A DNA stretch of 64,000 bases from Betaproteobacteria bacterium (GTDB lineage: Bacteria; Pseudomonadota; Gammaproteobacteria; Burkholderiales; Usitatibacteraceae), in NCBI GenBank assembly GCA_016711875.1, contig JADJSD010000001.1, positions 434,001 through 498,000 of the forward strand. The letters run 5' to 3'. Made by a program: the position numbers and the translations under genes. The number at the start of each line of letters is the position of its first letter. The stretch's first letter is position 1. Under the pieces are notes generated by a model. The model was not told the origin of the DNA. It worked only from the letters and a program-made list of their open reading frames with translations, and searched no databases. Of this stretch, positions 25,225-34,294 are shown piece by piece.

Positions 25225-26895
25225 TCAGAACAGCCCGACGATCTTGCCGTCATCGTTCACGTCGATGGAGCAGGCGGAGGGCACCTTCGGCAGGCCCGGC
25301 ATCGTCATGATGTCGCCGCAGACCATGACGACGAACTCGGCGCCCGCCGCCAGCCGCACCTCCCGGATGTTGACCACGTGGCCGGAGGGCGCGCCGCGCA
25401 GCTGCGGGTCGGTGGAGAACGAGTACTGCGTCTTCGCCACGCACACCGGGTAGTGGCCGTAGCCCGACTCCTGGAGCTTCTTGATCTGGCCGCGCACCTT
25501 GGAATCGGCGGTGATGTCGGAGGCGCCGTAGATCTTGGTGGCGATGGCCTTCATCTTGTCCCAGAGGGGGAGCGACTCCTCGTAGACGTACTTGAAGTCG
25601 TTGGGCTGCTCGCACATCGCCACGACCTCGCGCGCGACGTCGGCCGCGCCCTTGCCGCCGTCGGCCCAGTGGCGCGCCAGCACCACCTTGGCGCCGTGGT
25701 GGGCGAGCTTGTCCATGAGAAGCTTCACCTCCGCGTCGGTGTCCTCGGTGCGGTGGTTGATCGACACCACGCAGGGCAGGCCGTAGTTGTTGCGGATGTT
25801 GTTCACGTGCCGCTCGATGTTGGTGATGCCCTTCTCGAGCGCGGCGAGGTTGGGCTTGCCCAGCTCCTTCACGTCGATGCCGCCGTGGTACTTGAGCGCG
25901 CGGATCGTGGCCACCAGCACCACGGCCGAGGGGCGCAGGCCCGCCTTGCGGCACTTGATGTCGATGAACTTCTCAGCGCCGAGGTCCGCGCCGAAGCCGG
26001 CCTCCGTCACGACGTAGTCGCCGAGCTTGAGCGCCGTCCGCGTGGCGAGCACCGAGTTGCAGCCGTGGGCGATGTTGGCAAACGGGCCGCCGTGGATGAA
26101 GGCGGGCGAGTGCTCGAGCGTCTGCACGAGGTTGGGGGCGAGCGCGTCCTTGAGGAGGGCGGCCATCGCGCCGTGGGTCTTGAGTTCCTTCGCGAGGATC
26201 GGCTTCTGGTCCTTCGTGTAGCCGCACACGATGTTGCCCAGCCGCTCCTTCAGGTCCTTGACGGAGGTGGCCAGGCAGAAGATGGCCATCACCTCGGAGG
26301 CCACCACGATGTCGAAGCCATCCTCGCGCGGGAAGCCGTTGGCCGGCCCCCCGAGGGACACGGTGATCTCGCGCAGCGCCCGGTCGTTCATGTCCATCAC
26401 CCGCTTCCAGGCGATGCGGCGCACGTCGAAGCCCAACTCGTTGCCGTGGTTGATGTGATTGTCGATCATCGCCGCGAGCAGGTTGTTGGCGAGCGCGATC
26501 GCATTGAAGTCGCCGGTGAAGTGCAGGTTGATGTCCTCCATCGGGACCACCTGGGCGTAGCCGCCGCCCGCCGCCCCGCCCTTCATGCCGAACACCGGCC
26601 CCAGCGAGGGCTCGCGCAGGCAGATCACCGCCTTCTTGCCGATGTGGTTCAGCGCGTCGCCCAGACCGACCGTGGTCGTCGTCTTGCCCTCGCCCGCAGG
26701 AGTGGGGCTGATGGCCGTCACGAGGATCAGCTTGCCGTCCGGCTTGCCCTTGAGCGAATCGATGTAGTCGAGCGAGATCTTCGCTTTGGTGCGGCCGAAC
26801 GGCTCGATCGCCGATTCGGGAATACCGAGCCGTCCGGCGATGTCGCCGATAGGTTTCATCTTCGCCTTCTGGGCGATTTCGATGTCGGATTGCAT
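25225..26895 (-). CDS. fhs: Formate-tetrahydrofolate ligase
   Basis: A 556-residue formyl-THF synthetase with the ATP-binding loop TPAGEGKTTTTVGLGDAL, then REPSLGPVFGMKGGAAGGGYAQVVPMEDINLHFTGDF, and the C-terminal GDIMTMPGLPKVPSA. The length is that of the family. The enzyme joins formate to THF with ATP, or runs backwards to release formate and make ATP. Next to a formate dehydrogenase, the releasing direction would feed formate oxidation. It starts ten bases after the FDH alpha gene. Confidence 0.96.
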   Translation of the reverse strand: MQSDIEIAQKAKMKPIGDIAGRLGIPESAIEPFGRTKAKISLDYIDSLKGKPDGKLILVTAISPTPAGEGKTTTTVGLGDALNHIGKKAVICLREPSLGPVFGMKGGAAGGGYAQVVPMEDINLHFTGDFNAIALANNLLAAMIDNHINHGNELGFDVRRIAWKRVMDMNDRALREITVSLGGPANGFPREDGFDIVVASEVMAIFCLATSVKDLKERLGNIVCGYTKDQKPILAKELKTHGAMAALLKDALAPNLVQTLEHSPAFIHGGPFANIAHGCNSVLATRTALKLGDYVVTEAGFGADLGAEKFIDIKCRKAGLRPSAVVLVATIRALKYHGGIDVKELGKPNLAALEKGITNIERHVNNIRNNYGLPCVVSINHRTEDTDAEVKLLMDKLAHHGAKVVLARHWADGGKGAADVAREVVAMCEQPNDFKYVYEESLPLWDKMKAIATKIYGASDITADSKVRGQIKKLQESGYGHYPVCVAKTQYSFSTDPQLRGAPSGHVVNIREVRLAAGAEFVVMVCGDIMTMPGLPKVPSACSIDVNDDGKIVGLF

Positions 26896-26905
26896 GAAAA
26901 GTACC

Positions 26906-29734
26906 TCAGGAGATGGAAGATTTGATGCTTATGCGAGCTGCAGACTGCCCGCCGCCGTAGCTCATCAGCTCGCGGAGCGTGCCGCCCTTCGTGACCTTCA
27001 CCGCGCAGTACTTGAGTTCCGCGATCTTGCCGAACGGATCCAGCGCGGGGTTGGTGAGGAGGTTGGCGGCCGCCTCGTAGTAGGCGAACGGGATGAAGAC
27101 GCTGCCGCGCGGCGTGCCGTCGTCGGCGCGCGCCGCGAGAGCGATCTCACCGCGCCGCGATGCGACGGTGATCACGTCCCCGGGCAGCGCCCCGAGCTGG
27201 TCGAGGTCCAGGGGGTGAATCGAGACCACCGCCCGCGGCTCGATCGCATCCAGCACGGACGCCCGGCGTGTCATGGAGCCGGTGTGCCAGTGCTCGAGCT
27301 GGCGCCCGGTGATGAGCACGAAGGGGTACTCGGCGTCCGGCCGCTCGTTGGCCGGGATCAAGTCCGCGGGCACGAACTTCGCCTTGCCGTCCTTCGTCGG
27401 AAAGTCATCGGTGAAGACGACCGACTGGCCGGGATCGTCCTCGGTGCGGCACGGGTAGGTGACCGCCGACTGCGCCTCGAGGCGCTCCCAGGAGATGCCG
27501 CCGATGGAGTTCATCGCGCCGCGCATCTCCTCGTACACCTGCGCCACGCCGCTCTCCGGCCCCTCGTAGTTCCAGGCGAGGCCCAGGCGCCTCGCGATCT
27601 CCTGCGTGATCCAGAGGTCCTGCCGCGCCTCGCCCGGCGCGTCCAGCGCCCGGCGCCCCATCTGCACGATGCGGTCGGTGTTGGTGACCGTTCCCGTCTT
27701 CTCGGGCCAGGCCGAGGCCGGCAGCACCACATCGGCAAGATAGGCCGTCTCGGTGAGGAAGATGTCCTGCACGACGAGGTGCTCGAGCTTCGCGAGCCCC
27801 TCGCGCGCATGGTGGGCGTTCGGGTCCGACATCGCCGGGTTCTCGCCCAGCACGTACATACCTCGGATGCTTCCCTCGCACGCCGCATCCATGATCTCCA
27901 CCACGGTGAGGCCCGGCTTCGTGTCGAGCTTCTGCCCCCAGTACTTCTCGAAGCGCGCGTTGGCTTCCGGGTTATCCACGCGCTGGTAGTCCGGGAACAT
28001 CATCGGAATGAGCCCCGCGTCGGAGGCGCCCTGCACGTTGTTCTGGCCGCGCAGCGGATGCAGCCCCGATCCGGGCTTGCCGATCTGGCCGGTCATCAGG
28101 CACAGCGCGATCAGGCAGCGCGCGTTGTCGGTGCCGTGCACGTGCTGGGAGATGCCCATGCCCCACAGAATCATCGAACCTTTCGACGTGGCATAGGCAC
28201 GCGCCACCTCGCGGATCGTTTCCGCCGGGATGCCGCAGTGGGGCGCCATCGCCTCCGGGCTGAAGCCCTGCGCGTTCGCCTTGAGCGCTTCGAATCCGGT
28301 GGTGCGCTGGCGGATGAACTCCGGGTCGACGAGGTTCTCCTCGAGGATCGTGTAGATCATCGCGTTGAGGAGCGCGACATCCATGTCCGGCCTGAACTGC
28401 AGCACGCGCCAGGCGTGCCGCGCGATGTCGGTGCGCCGCGGGTCGGCGACCACCAGCTTCGCGCCGCGCTTCACCGCGTTCTTGATCCAGGTCGCCGCCA
28501 CCGGGTGATTCGAGGTGGGATTGGAGCCGATGAGGAAGATGAACTCCGCCCGTTCAACATCCCCCACCGGGTTCGATACCGCGCCGGAGCCGATGCCCTC
28601 CAGCAGCGCCGCCACCGAGGAGGCGTGGCACAGGCGCGTGCAGTGATCCACGTTGTTGGAGCCGAATCCCGTGCGCACCAGCTTCTGGAAGAGGTAGGCC
28701 TCTTCATTGGAGCCCTTGGCGCTGCCGAAACCCGCCAGCGCGTTGCCGCCGTGCGCGTCGCGCACCTTCCTCAACCCGCCGGCGGCTAGGTCAAGCGCCT
28801 CTTCCCAGGTCGCCTCGCGGAAGACGTCGCTCCAGTTCGTGGGGTCGACCGTGAACTGCGCGTGCTTGGGCGCGCCGGGCTTGCGGATCAGCGGCTTCGT
28901 CAGCCGGTGCGGGTGGTGCGCGTAATCGAAGCCGAAGCGGCCCTTCACGCACAGGCGGTCGTGGTTGGCGGGCCCGTCGCGGCCATCGACGCGCACGATC
29001 GTGTTGTCCTTCACGTGGTAGGTGAGCTGGCAGCCCACGCCGCAGAACGGGCAGATGGAATCGACCGTCTTGTCGGCCTTCATCTGGTAAGCCAGCTTGG
29101 CAGGAGCCAGGGCCCCCGTGGGGCAGGCCTGCACGCACTCGCCGCAGGCGACACAGGTCGATTCCCCCATCGGGTCGTCGAAGTCGAAGGTGATCCTGGC
29201 GTGCGAGCCGCGCCACGAGTAGCCGATGACATCGTTCACCTGCTCCTCGCGGCAGGCGCGCACGCAGCGCGTGCACTGGATGCAGGCATCGAGGTTCACC
29301 GACATCGCCGGATGCGAGGCATCGGCCGCCGGCTGGTGGCGGGCCGCGAAGCGGGGCTTGCCGACACCCAGCTTCGCGCTCCAGAAGGCAAGTTCGTTGC
29401 CCTCCGGCTTGAGGTCCGCCGCCGGCGCGTCGGCCTTGAGGAGTTCCAGCACCATCTTCTGGGAGTGGGCGGCGCGGACCGAGTTGCTTTCCACCTCCAT
29501 GCCTTTCGCGGGCTGGCGGCAGCACGAGGGCGCCAGCACGCGCTCGCCCTTGATCTCGACCATGCAGGCACGGCAGTTGCCGTCGGGGCGGTAGCCCTCC
29601 TTGTAGCAAAGGTGGGGGATGCGCACGCCGTGGCGCTTGGCGGCCTGGAGGATCGTCTCGCCCGCCAACGCGGAGACCGTCTCGCCGTTGAGCTTGAAGT
29701 CGATCATGCTCGTAATCCAGGCGAAGTCCTGCAT
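26906..29734 (-). CDS. fdsA: NAD-linked formate dehydrogenase, molybdenum (alpha) subunit
   Basis: About 942 residues. In order: an N-terminal plant-type 2Fe-2S domain (HLCYKEG, GNCRACMVE, APSCCR), a cysteine-rich segment, two 4Fe-4S clusters (CIQCTRCVRAC; CVACGECVQACP), the CPFCGVGC cluster, and the molybdopterin domain with the active-site Cys in VDHCTRLCHASS near residue 360 (Cys, not selenocysteine). This is the cytosolic FdsA/FdhF-type layout. ATG 29707 is an alternative start. The accessory genes fdhD and fdsD are not in the window. The gene oxidises formate to CO2 with the FdsG-FdsB diaphorase encoded two genes upstream. Confidence 0.93.
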   Translation of the reverse strand: MQDFAWITSMIDFKLNGETVSALAGETILQAAKRHGVRIPHLCYKEGYRPDGNCRACMVEIKGERVLAPSCCRQPAKGMEVESNSVRAAHSQKMVLELLKADAPAADLKPEGNELAFWSAKLGVGKPRFAARHQPAADASHPAMSVNLDACIQCTRCVRACREEQVNDVIGYSWRGSHARITFDFDDPMGESTCVACGECVQACPTGALAPAKLAYQMKADKTVDSICPFCGVGCQLTYHVKDNTIVRVDGRDGPANHDRLCVKGRFGFDYAHHPHRLTKPLIRKPGAPKHAQFTVDPTNWSDVFREATWEEALDLAAGGLRKVRDAHGGNALAGFGSAKGSNEEAYLFQKLVRTGFGSNNVDHCTRLCHASSVAALLEGIGSGAVSNPVGDVERAEFIFLIGSNPTSNHPVAATWIKNAVKRGAKLVVADPRRTDIARHAWRVLQFRPDMDVALLNAMIYTILEENLVDPEFIRQRTTGFEALKANAQGFSPEAMAPHCGIPAETIREVARAYATSKGSMILWGMGISQHVHGTDNARCLIALCLMTGQIGKPGSGLHPLRGQNNVQGASDAGLIPMMFPDYQRVDNPEANARFEKYWGQKLDTKPGLTVVEIMDAACEGSIRGMYVLGENPAMSDPNAHHAREGLAKLEHLVVQDIFLTETAYLADVVLPASAWPEKTGTVTNTDRIVQMGRRALDAPGEARQDLWITQEIARRLGLAWNYEGPESGVAQVYEEMRGAMNSIGGISWERLEAQSAVTYPCRTEDDPGQSVVFTDDFPTKDGKAKFVPADLIPANERPDAEYPFVLITGRQLEHWHTGSMTRRASVLDAIEPRAVVSIHPLDLDQLGALPGDVITVASRRGEIALAARADDGTPRGSVFIPFAYYEAAANLLTNPALDPFGKIAELKYCAVKVTKGGTLRELMSYGGGQSAARISIKSSIS

Positions 29735-29742
29735 GTTCGTGC

Positions 29743-30177
29743 TCACGCGTCTTCCGCGCTCTCGTCCGGAAGTCGCGTGCGCTCCATGATCACACCCACC
29801 TCCTCCACGTCGTCCAGCATGCCTGCCTTCGTGATCCTGACGCGAACGGCCGACGCACCGAATCGATGGAGTATCCTTTCCGAAACGGTTTCTGCGATCC
29901 GCTCGAGCAGCAAATTGCACTGGCCCGTCAGATGCTCCCTCACATCGGCGACGACCGCTGCGTAATCCACCGTGTCGTTCAAGCTGTCGCTTCTTCCGGC
30001 ATCGCAACCGTCGGTCTCGATGTCGATGTCCATTCGCAAACGCCGGGGCCGGACACGCTCATTCTCGTGGACACCGACCGTGGTCTCGACTCCCATGCCC
30101 CGGATGATCACAACGTCCCGGCGACCCGTCCGACGGATACCCGCGTTCGAAATATCCAATGGTTCATTCATCCTCAT
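29743..30177 (-). CDS. folB: FolB-family dihydroneopterin aldolase-like protein
   Basis: 144 residues (142 from ATG 30171) with the FolB fold. VVIIRGMGVETTVGVHENERV holds the substrate Glu, LNDTVDYAAVVADV follows, and the catalytic Lys lies in VRVRITKAGMLDDVEEVGVIMER. Classical FolB makes the pterin precursor of folate. Its location between two formate dehydrogenase subunit genes is unusual and suggests either extra folate supply or a recruited activity on a pterin C1 carrier. The gene sits four bases after fdsGB and eight before fdsA. Confidence 0.85.
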   Translation of the reverse strand: MRMNEPLDISNAGIRRTGRRDVVIIRGMGVETTVGVHENERVRPRRLRMDIDIETDGCDAGRSDSLNDTVDYAAVVADVREHLTGQCNLLLERIAETVSERILHRFGASAVRVRITKAGMLDDVEEVGVIMERTRLPDESAEDA

Positions 30178-30181
30178 CGAG

Positions 30182-31859
30182 TCACACCTCGCGCTGGAAG
30201 TACCTGATCACACAGCGGATCGGATTCTGTGCCGCCTGTCCCAAGCCGCAGATGGAGGCGTCCGCCATCGCCTGCGAGAGCTCGTCGAGGAGCGCCGCAT
30301 CCCACTTCGGCGCCTCCATCAGTTTCGCCGCCTTCGCGGTGCCCACGCGGCAGGGCGTGCACTGGCCGCAGGACTCGTCCTCGAAGAAGCGCATCATGTT
30401 GCGCGCCGCGTCCTTGGCCTTGTCGTGGTTCGACAGCACGATCACCGCCGCCGAGCCGATGAAGCAGCCGTAGGGCTGCAGCGTGTCGAAGTCGAGCGGG
30501 ATGTCGCCCATCGCCGCCGGCAGGATGCCGCCCGAGGCGCCGCCGGGCAGGTAGGCGTAGAACTCGTGGCCCTCCAGCATCCCGCCGCAGTGCTCGGCGA
30601 TGAGCTCCTTCACGGTGATGCCCGCCGGCGCGAGGTGCACGCCGGGCCGGTTCACGCGGCCCGAGACCGAGAAGGAGCGCAGCCCCTTGCGGTCGTTGCG
30701 GCCCTGGGAAGCGAACCACTCCGCGCCCTTCTCGAGGATCTCGCGCACCCAGTAGAGCGTCTCGAAGTTGTGCTCGAGCGTCGGCCGGCCGAAGACGCCC
30801 ACCTGCGCCACGTAGGGCGGCCGCAGCCGCGGCATGCCGCGCTTGCCCTCGATGGACTCGATCATCGCGGACTCCTCGCCGCAGATGTAAGCGCCGGCGC
30901 CCCGCCGCAAGTGAATTTCCGGGAGCGGGCCCGGCGGGTCGGCCTGGAGGGCGGCGATTTCCTTCTCGAGCGCCTCGCGGCAGGCGTGGTATTCGTCCCG
31001 CAAGTAGATCCAGATCTTCTCGACTCCCGTCGCCCAGGCGGCGACGAGCGTGCCCTCGAGGAAGCGGTGCGGGTCGCGCTCGAGGTAGTGGCGGTCCTTG
31101 AACGTGCCGGGCTCGCCTTCGTCGATGTTCACGGCCATGTAGCGCGGGCCGGCCTCGGCGCGCACGATGCGCCACTTGCGCCCCGTGGGGAAGCCCGCGC
31201 CGCCGAGCCCGCGGAGCCCGGCGTCCTCCATGGTCTTGAGCACCCCTTCCAGGTCGCGCTTGCCCGCGAGGCACCCGGCCCACAGCGCGTAGCCGCCGGC
31301 CTCGCGGGTATTCCGCATACCCGATGTGCGAGATGCGCGGTGGCCGAACGACCCCTTCCTTGACCACCGTCGCGACCTTCTCGGCGGTGGCGTCGCCGAA
31401 GGCGTTCTGGCCCACGCACACGGCGGGGGCCTCGGCGCAGCGCCCGATGCAGGGCGCGGCCACCACGCGCGTGTTCGGGCCCAGTGTGACCTTGAGCCGC
31501 TCGAGCAGGCCCTCGGCGCCGGCCATCCGGCAGGAGAGCGTGTCGCAGACGCGCACCGTGAGCTTCGGCGGCGCCTCCTCGCCTTCCTTCACCACGTCAA
31601 AGTGGTGGTAGAAGGTCGCGACCTCGAAGACCTCCGCCTGGGAAAGCTTCATGGCCTGCGCGAGCGCGGCCAGGTGCGCGGCCGAGAGGCTGCCGAAGCG
31701 GTCCTGCACCTTGTGCAGGTTCTCGATCAGGTACTCGGGCGCGCGCGGCGCATCCCCGAGCAGCGCGGCGATCTCGTCGCGCGCCGCGGCGTCGACCGCG
31801 CGACCCTTCGGGATCGGACGGACTGGTCGCAACCGTCCACCTGCGGTCCGGTCAGGCAT
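30182..31859 (-). pseudogene. Fused FdsG-FdsB diaphorase subunit of formate dehydrogenase, one frameshift
   Basis: Two frames together encode about 558 residues. The first part is a NuoE/FdsG-like 2Fe-2S domain (VCDTLSCRMAG, APCIGRCAEAP). The second is a complete NuoF/FdsB part with NADH and FMN sites (GLRGLGGAGFPTGRKW, NIDEGEPGTFKDRH, GAGAYICGEESAMIESIEG) and the 4Fe-4S motif SCGQCTPCR. They join at SHIGYAEY / REAGGYALW, where an extra base in GGG (31306-31308) shifts the frame. Fusion of FdsG and FdsB is itself notable. The start ATG 31859 overlaps the metF stop by eight bases. The frame break may be a sequencing indel. Confidence 0.85.
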
Positions 31860-33423
31860 CACGAGGAATATGGTTGGACGGCACCGGAGAACGTTCGTCC
31901 CGCCTGGCCTGACCAGCATCCGGCCCCGGTAATCCCGGTTCTCCCCGATGCAATTGGACAATTGACGGCCCTTTCCCCGCGAAGTGCGCGGGCCAAGACG
32001 TCCGGTGGCGAATTTCATTCGGCACGGCCTGTATGAGCCATTCCCTAAGCTGGTACTCGATCCCAGCTGAAGCGGCAATTCGATACTTCCGGCTGTGGAT
32101 GCACTCCCGGTCGCCGAACTCGCACCGGTTTAGCGTCGTACCTCCGCACGGACCATTTGCGAGTCCCTTGGGGCAGGTTTCCGGACACACGTACTGCGTC
32201 GCGTGCAGCCGGCACATTCCGCAGGTATCGCACCCGACCAAAGGGCGCTTGATCGCTCGTTCGGCCGTATGGAGGGCGCGCCCAGCAACAGTGTCCTCCC
32301 GACCATCCAGCGGCCTGAACAGCGCACCGAGGCATGCCGCGATCGGCCCCCTGTCGAATATGGCGGTGTGCACCGCGTCGAGGACGAGGAACCGTGCCCG
32401 CTCCGCCAAAGTGGCGCGGTGCCGATGGGGGGGTCTCCGAAACGCCAGCCGTGTCCCTGGGGTGCCGGATCGGCGATTTCCCCGTCGCTCCCGGTCATGG
32501 CCTCCTTCCAGGCTTCATCCCAAGTCACTTGGTCCGGGCAGTCTGCCTTTGCGCTCTCGACGGCTTCCTCGAGCGCCAAGACCTTTCCGGCGCGTGCAGG
32601 CCGGTGATCTGACTCCGCGTATCCGGCAAGCTCGACCCCACGATCTGGAGCGCTAGTCGGCGCAGGATACGAGCCGAACCGCGATCGGGCAGCCGCTCGG
32701 CCTCCGCGTCCAGGAGGTTCATGAGGGAATCGGTGATAGTGATTCCCGCCAACTGGTTCCTGCGCATGTGGCGAGCACGCGCCGCCGAGAGCAAGAGCAC
32801 GTTCGCTACCAGCGGCACCGCCCGGTTCTCGCTCACAACCTGAACCGCCTCCCGGAGCTTGACCGGATCGAAGCCGATCTGCGTAATGACGAGGTTCGCG
32901 CCCGCCCCGACCTTCTTCTCTAGCTTCATGTACTGCGCCATGCCCTCTTCCTCGCAGTACTTAAAGGGATTCAGCGCGCCGGCGATAATCCACTCGGGAC
33001 AGAGCGCACGCACCCGGTGGATCGCCGGCACTGACTCCAGATACCGGACCCGGCCGGTCACTGGCTCCTGCTTGACCCGGTCTCCCGTGAGGACGAGTAT
33101 GTTTGATAGGTCATTCGCCCTCATGCGGTCAATGACGCTCTAGGGTCAGCCGTCTCCCGGCCTTTCCCGGAGAAATGGACGAGCGGTTGCTTCCCGGTCG
33201 TGTCCAGAAGACTGGAGGCCGCTGCGACTGGCTCTGGATCCCTTTCCGAAACAACCCGGTCGGTCACTGCGAACGTGACGAGAATGGGGTCGTCCGCATC
33301 ACGGCCGCGATCCCGCCCAACTTGCTGAGATCGTCCCTAAGGATCCTGTCGACCGAAGGAATGAATTCCAGGGACCAGAAAGCGGCGCTGCGCCAAGGCC
33401 TCCGCAAGGGCGTTGACCGTCAC
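31852..33423 (-). pseudogene. metF: MetF-MetV methylenetetrahydrofolate reductase, five frameshifts
   Basis: Joined across frames this is a MetF TIM barrel followed by a MetV-type cysteine-rich domain. It starts at GTG 33423, overlapping the ABC ATPase stop (GTGA). Recognisable pieces are SLEFIPSVDRILRDDLSKLG, DPILVTFAVTDRVVS, GKQPLVHFSGKGRE, NILVLTGDR, RYLESVPAIH, ALNPFKYCEEEGMAQYMKL, VITQIGFDPVKL and ITGLHAPE. MetV follows as GCDTCGMCRL, CPETCPKGLANGPCGG, CEFGDRECIH and RTSWPAHF. Breaks lie near 33378, 33300, 33140, 32585 (T3) and 32430 (G7). No in-frame stop interrupts the pieces. The enzyme interconverts methylene- and methyl-THF; MetV proteins usually supply an iron-sulfur partner. Confidence 0.8.
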
Positions 33424-34279
33424 CGCATCGACCTCTGCGCCGCCATGAGTCGATCCAGTTCGGCGGAGGCCGCCGTTCCCTTGACGAACCCCTTGAGAGC
33501 CTCCTCATACAGCAACTGCAGCGTAGCGCCCTTGAGCTCCGCGAACTGCGGCAGCGTCTGCATCTGGAAGGTGCGGGGCCTCGGCAGGAAAACATCCAGG
33601 ATCGACTTAACTGCAGTGGGTTTGTAGCTGAGCACGATGACTCGGTCTGCGAGCAGGATCGCCTCGTCCACTTCCGAAGTCACGAACAGTGTCGTGATGC
33701 CCTCGTCCTCGAACAACCTGAGGAAATACTCCTGCATCAGACCTCGCGACATGTGATCGAGCCCGCGGAAGGGTTCGTCGAGAAGCAGAACCTTCGGCCG
33801 ATTGATAAGGGCCCTGGCCACCTCCGCGCGACGCTGCATTCCGCCGGAGACCTGGTCAGGGAACCGGTGCTCGAATCCGGTGAGCCCAACCTTCGAGAGC
33901 AATGCACGGGCTTGCTCGTGGGCGGACAACTTGGGCACCCCCGCCTGGATCGGGCCGAATGCGATGTTGTCGATCAGCGTCATCCACGGAAATAGCGCCG
34001 TCTCCTGGAACACGACCATACGGTCCGCTCCGGGCCCAGTTACGCGGGTACCGTCAATCTCCACCTCGCCAACACTGGGCGTCGCGTAGCCGGCGATGAG
34101 ATTTACCAGCGTGCTCTTGCCGGACCCTGAGGGCCCGATGAGACATTGAGCCTTCCGGGAAGCACATCGAACGTGCAGTCCTTCAGGATTATCTCGGGCC
34201 TGCCTGCCCGGGCGAAGACCTTGCCGACTTCGCTCACCCGCACGTGGCCAACGGATCCCTTCCTTCGGTCTTCTCTCAT
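33420..34279 (-). pseudogene. ABC transporter ATPase (NitT/TauT type), one frameshift
   Basis: A 286-residue ATPase in two frames. The first frame runs from ATG 34279 to LPGRLNV. The Walker A region (LIGPSGSGKSTLVNLIAGYA) and everything after it lie in the other frame. One missing base near 34142 causes the shift. Q-loop VVFQETALFPWMT, signature VSGGMQRR and Walker B VLLLDEPFRGLD are normal. It energises the importer formed with the permeases upstream and is coupled by a four-base overlap to metF downstream. Confidence 0.8.
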
Positions 34280-34294
34280 GTGGGACTCCGTCGC

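Noticed and set aside
25378..28789. Long plus-strand frames opposite fhs and fdsA
   Set aside because: Antisense shadows of strongly conserved enzymes, with composition typical of reverse-complement translation.
26906..29734. Selenocysteine formate dehydrogenase
   Set aside because: The active-site codon encodes Cys and there is no in-frame TGA or SECIS-like structure at that position.
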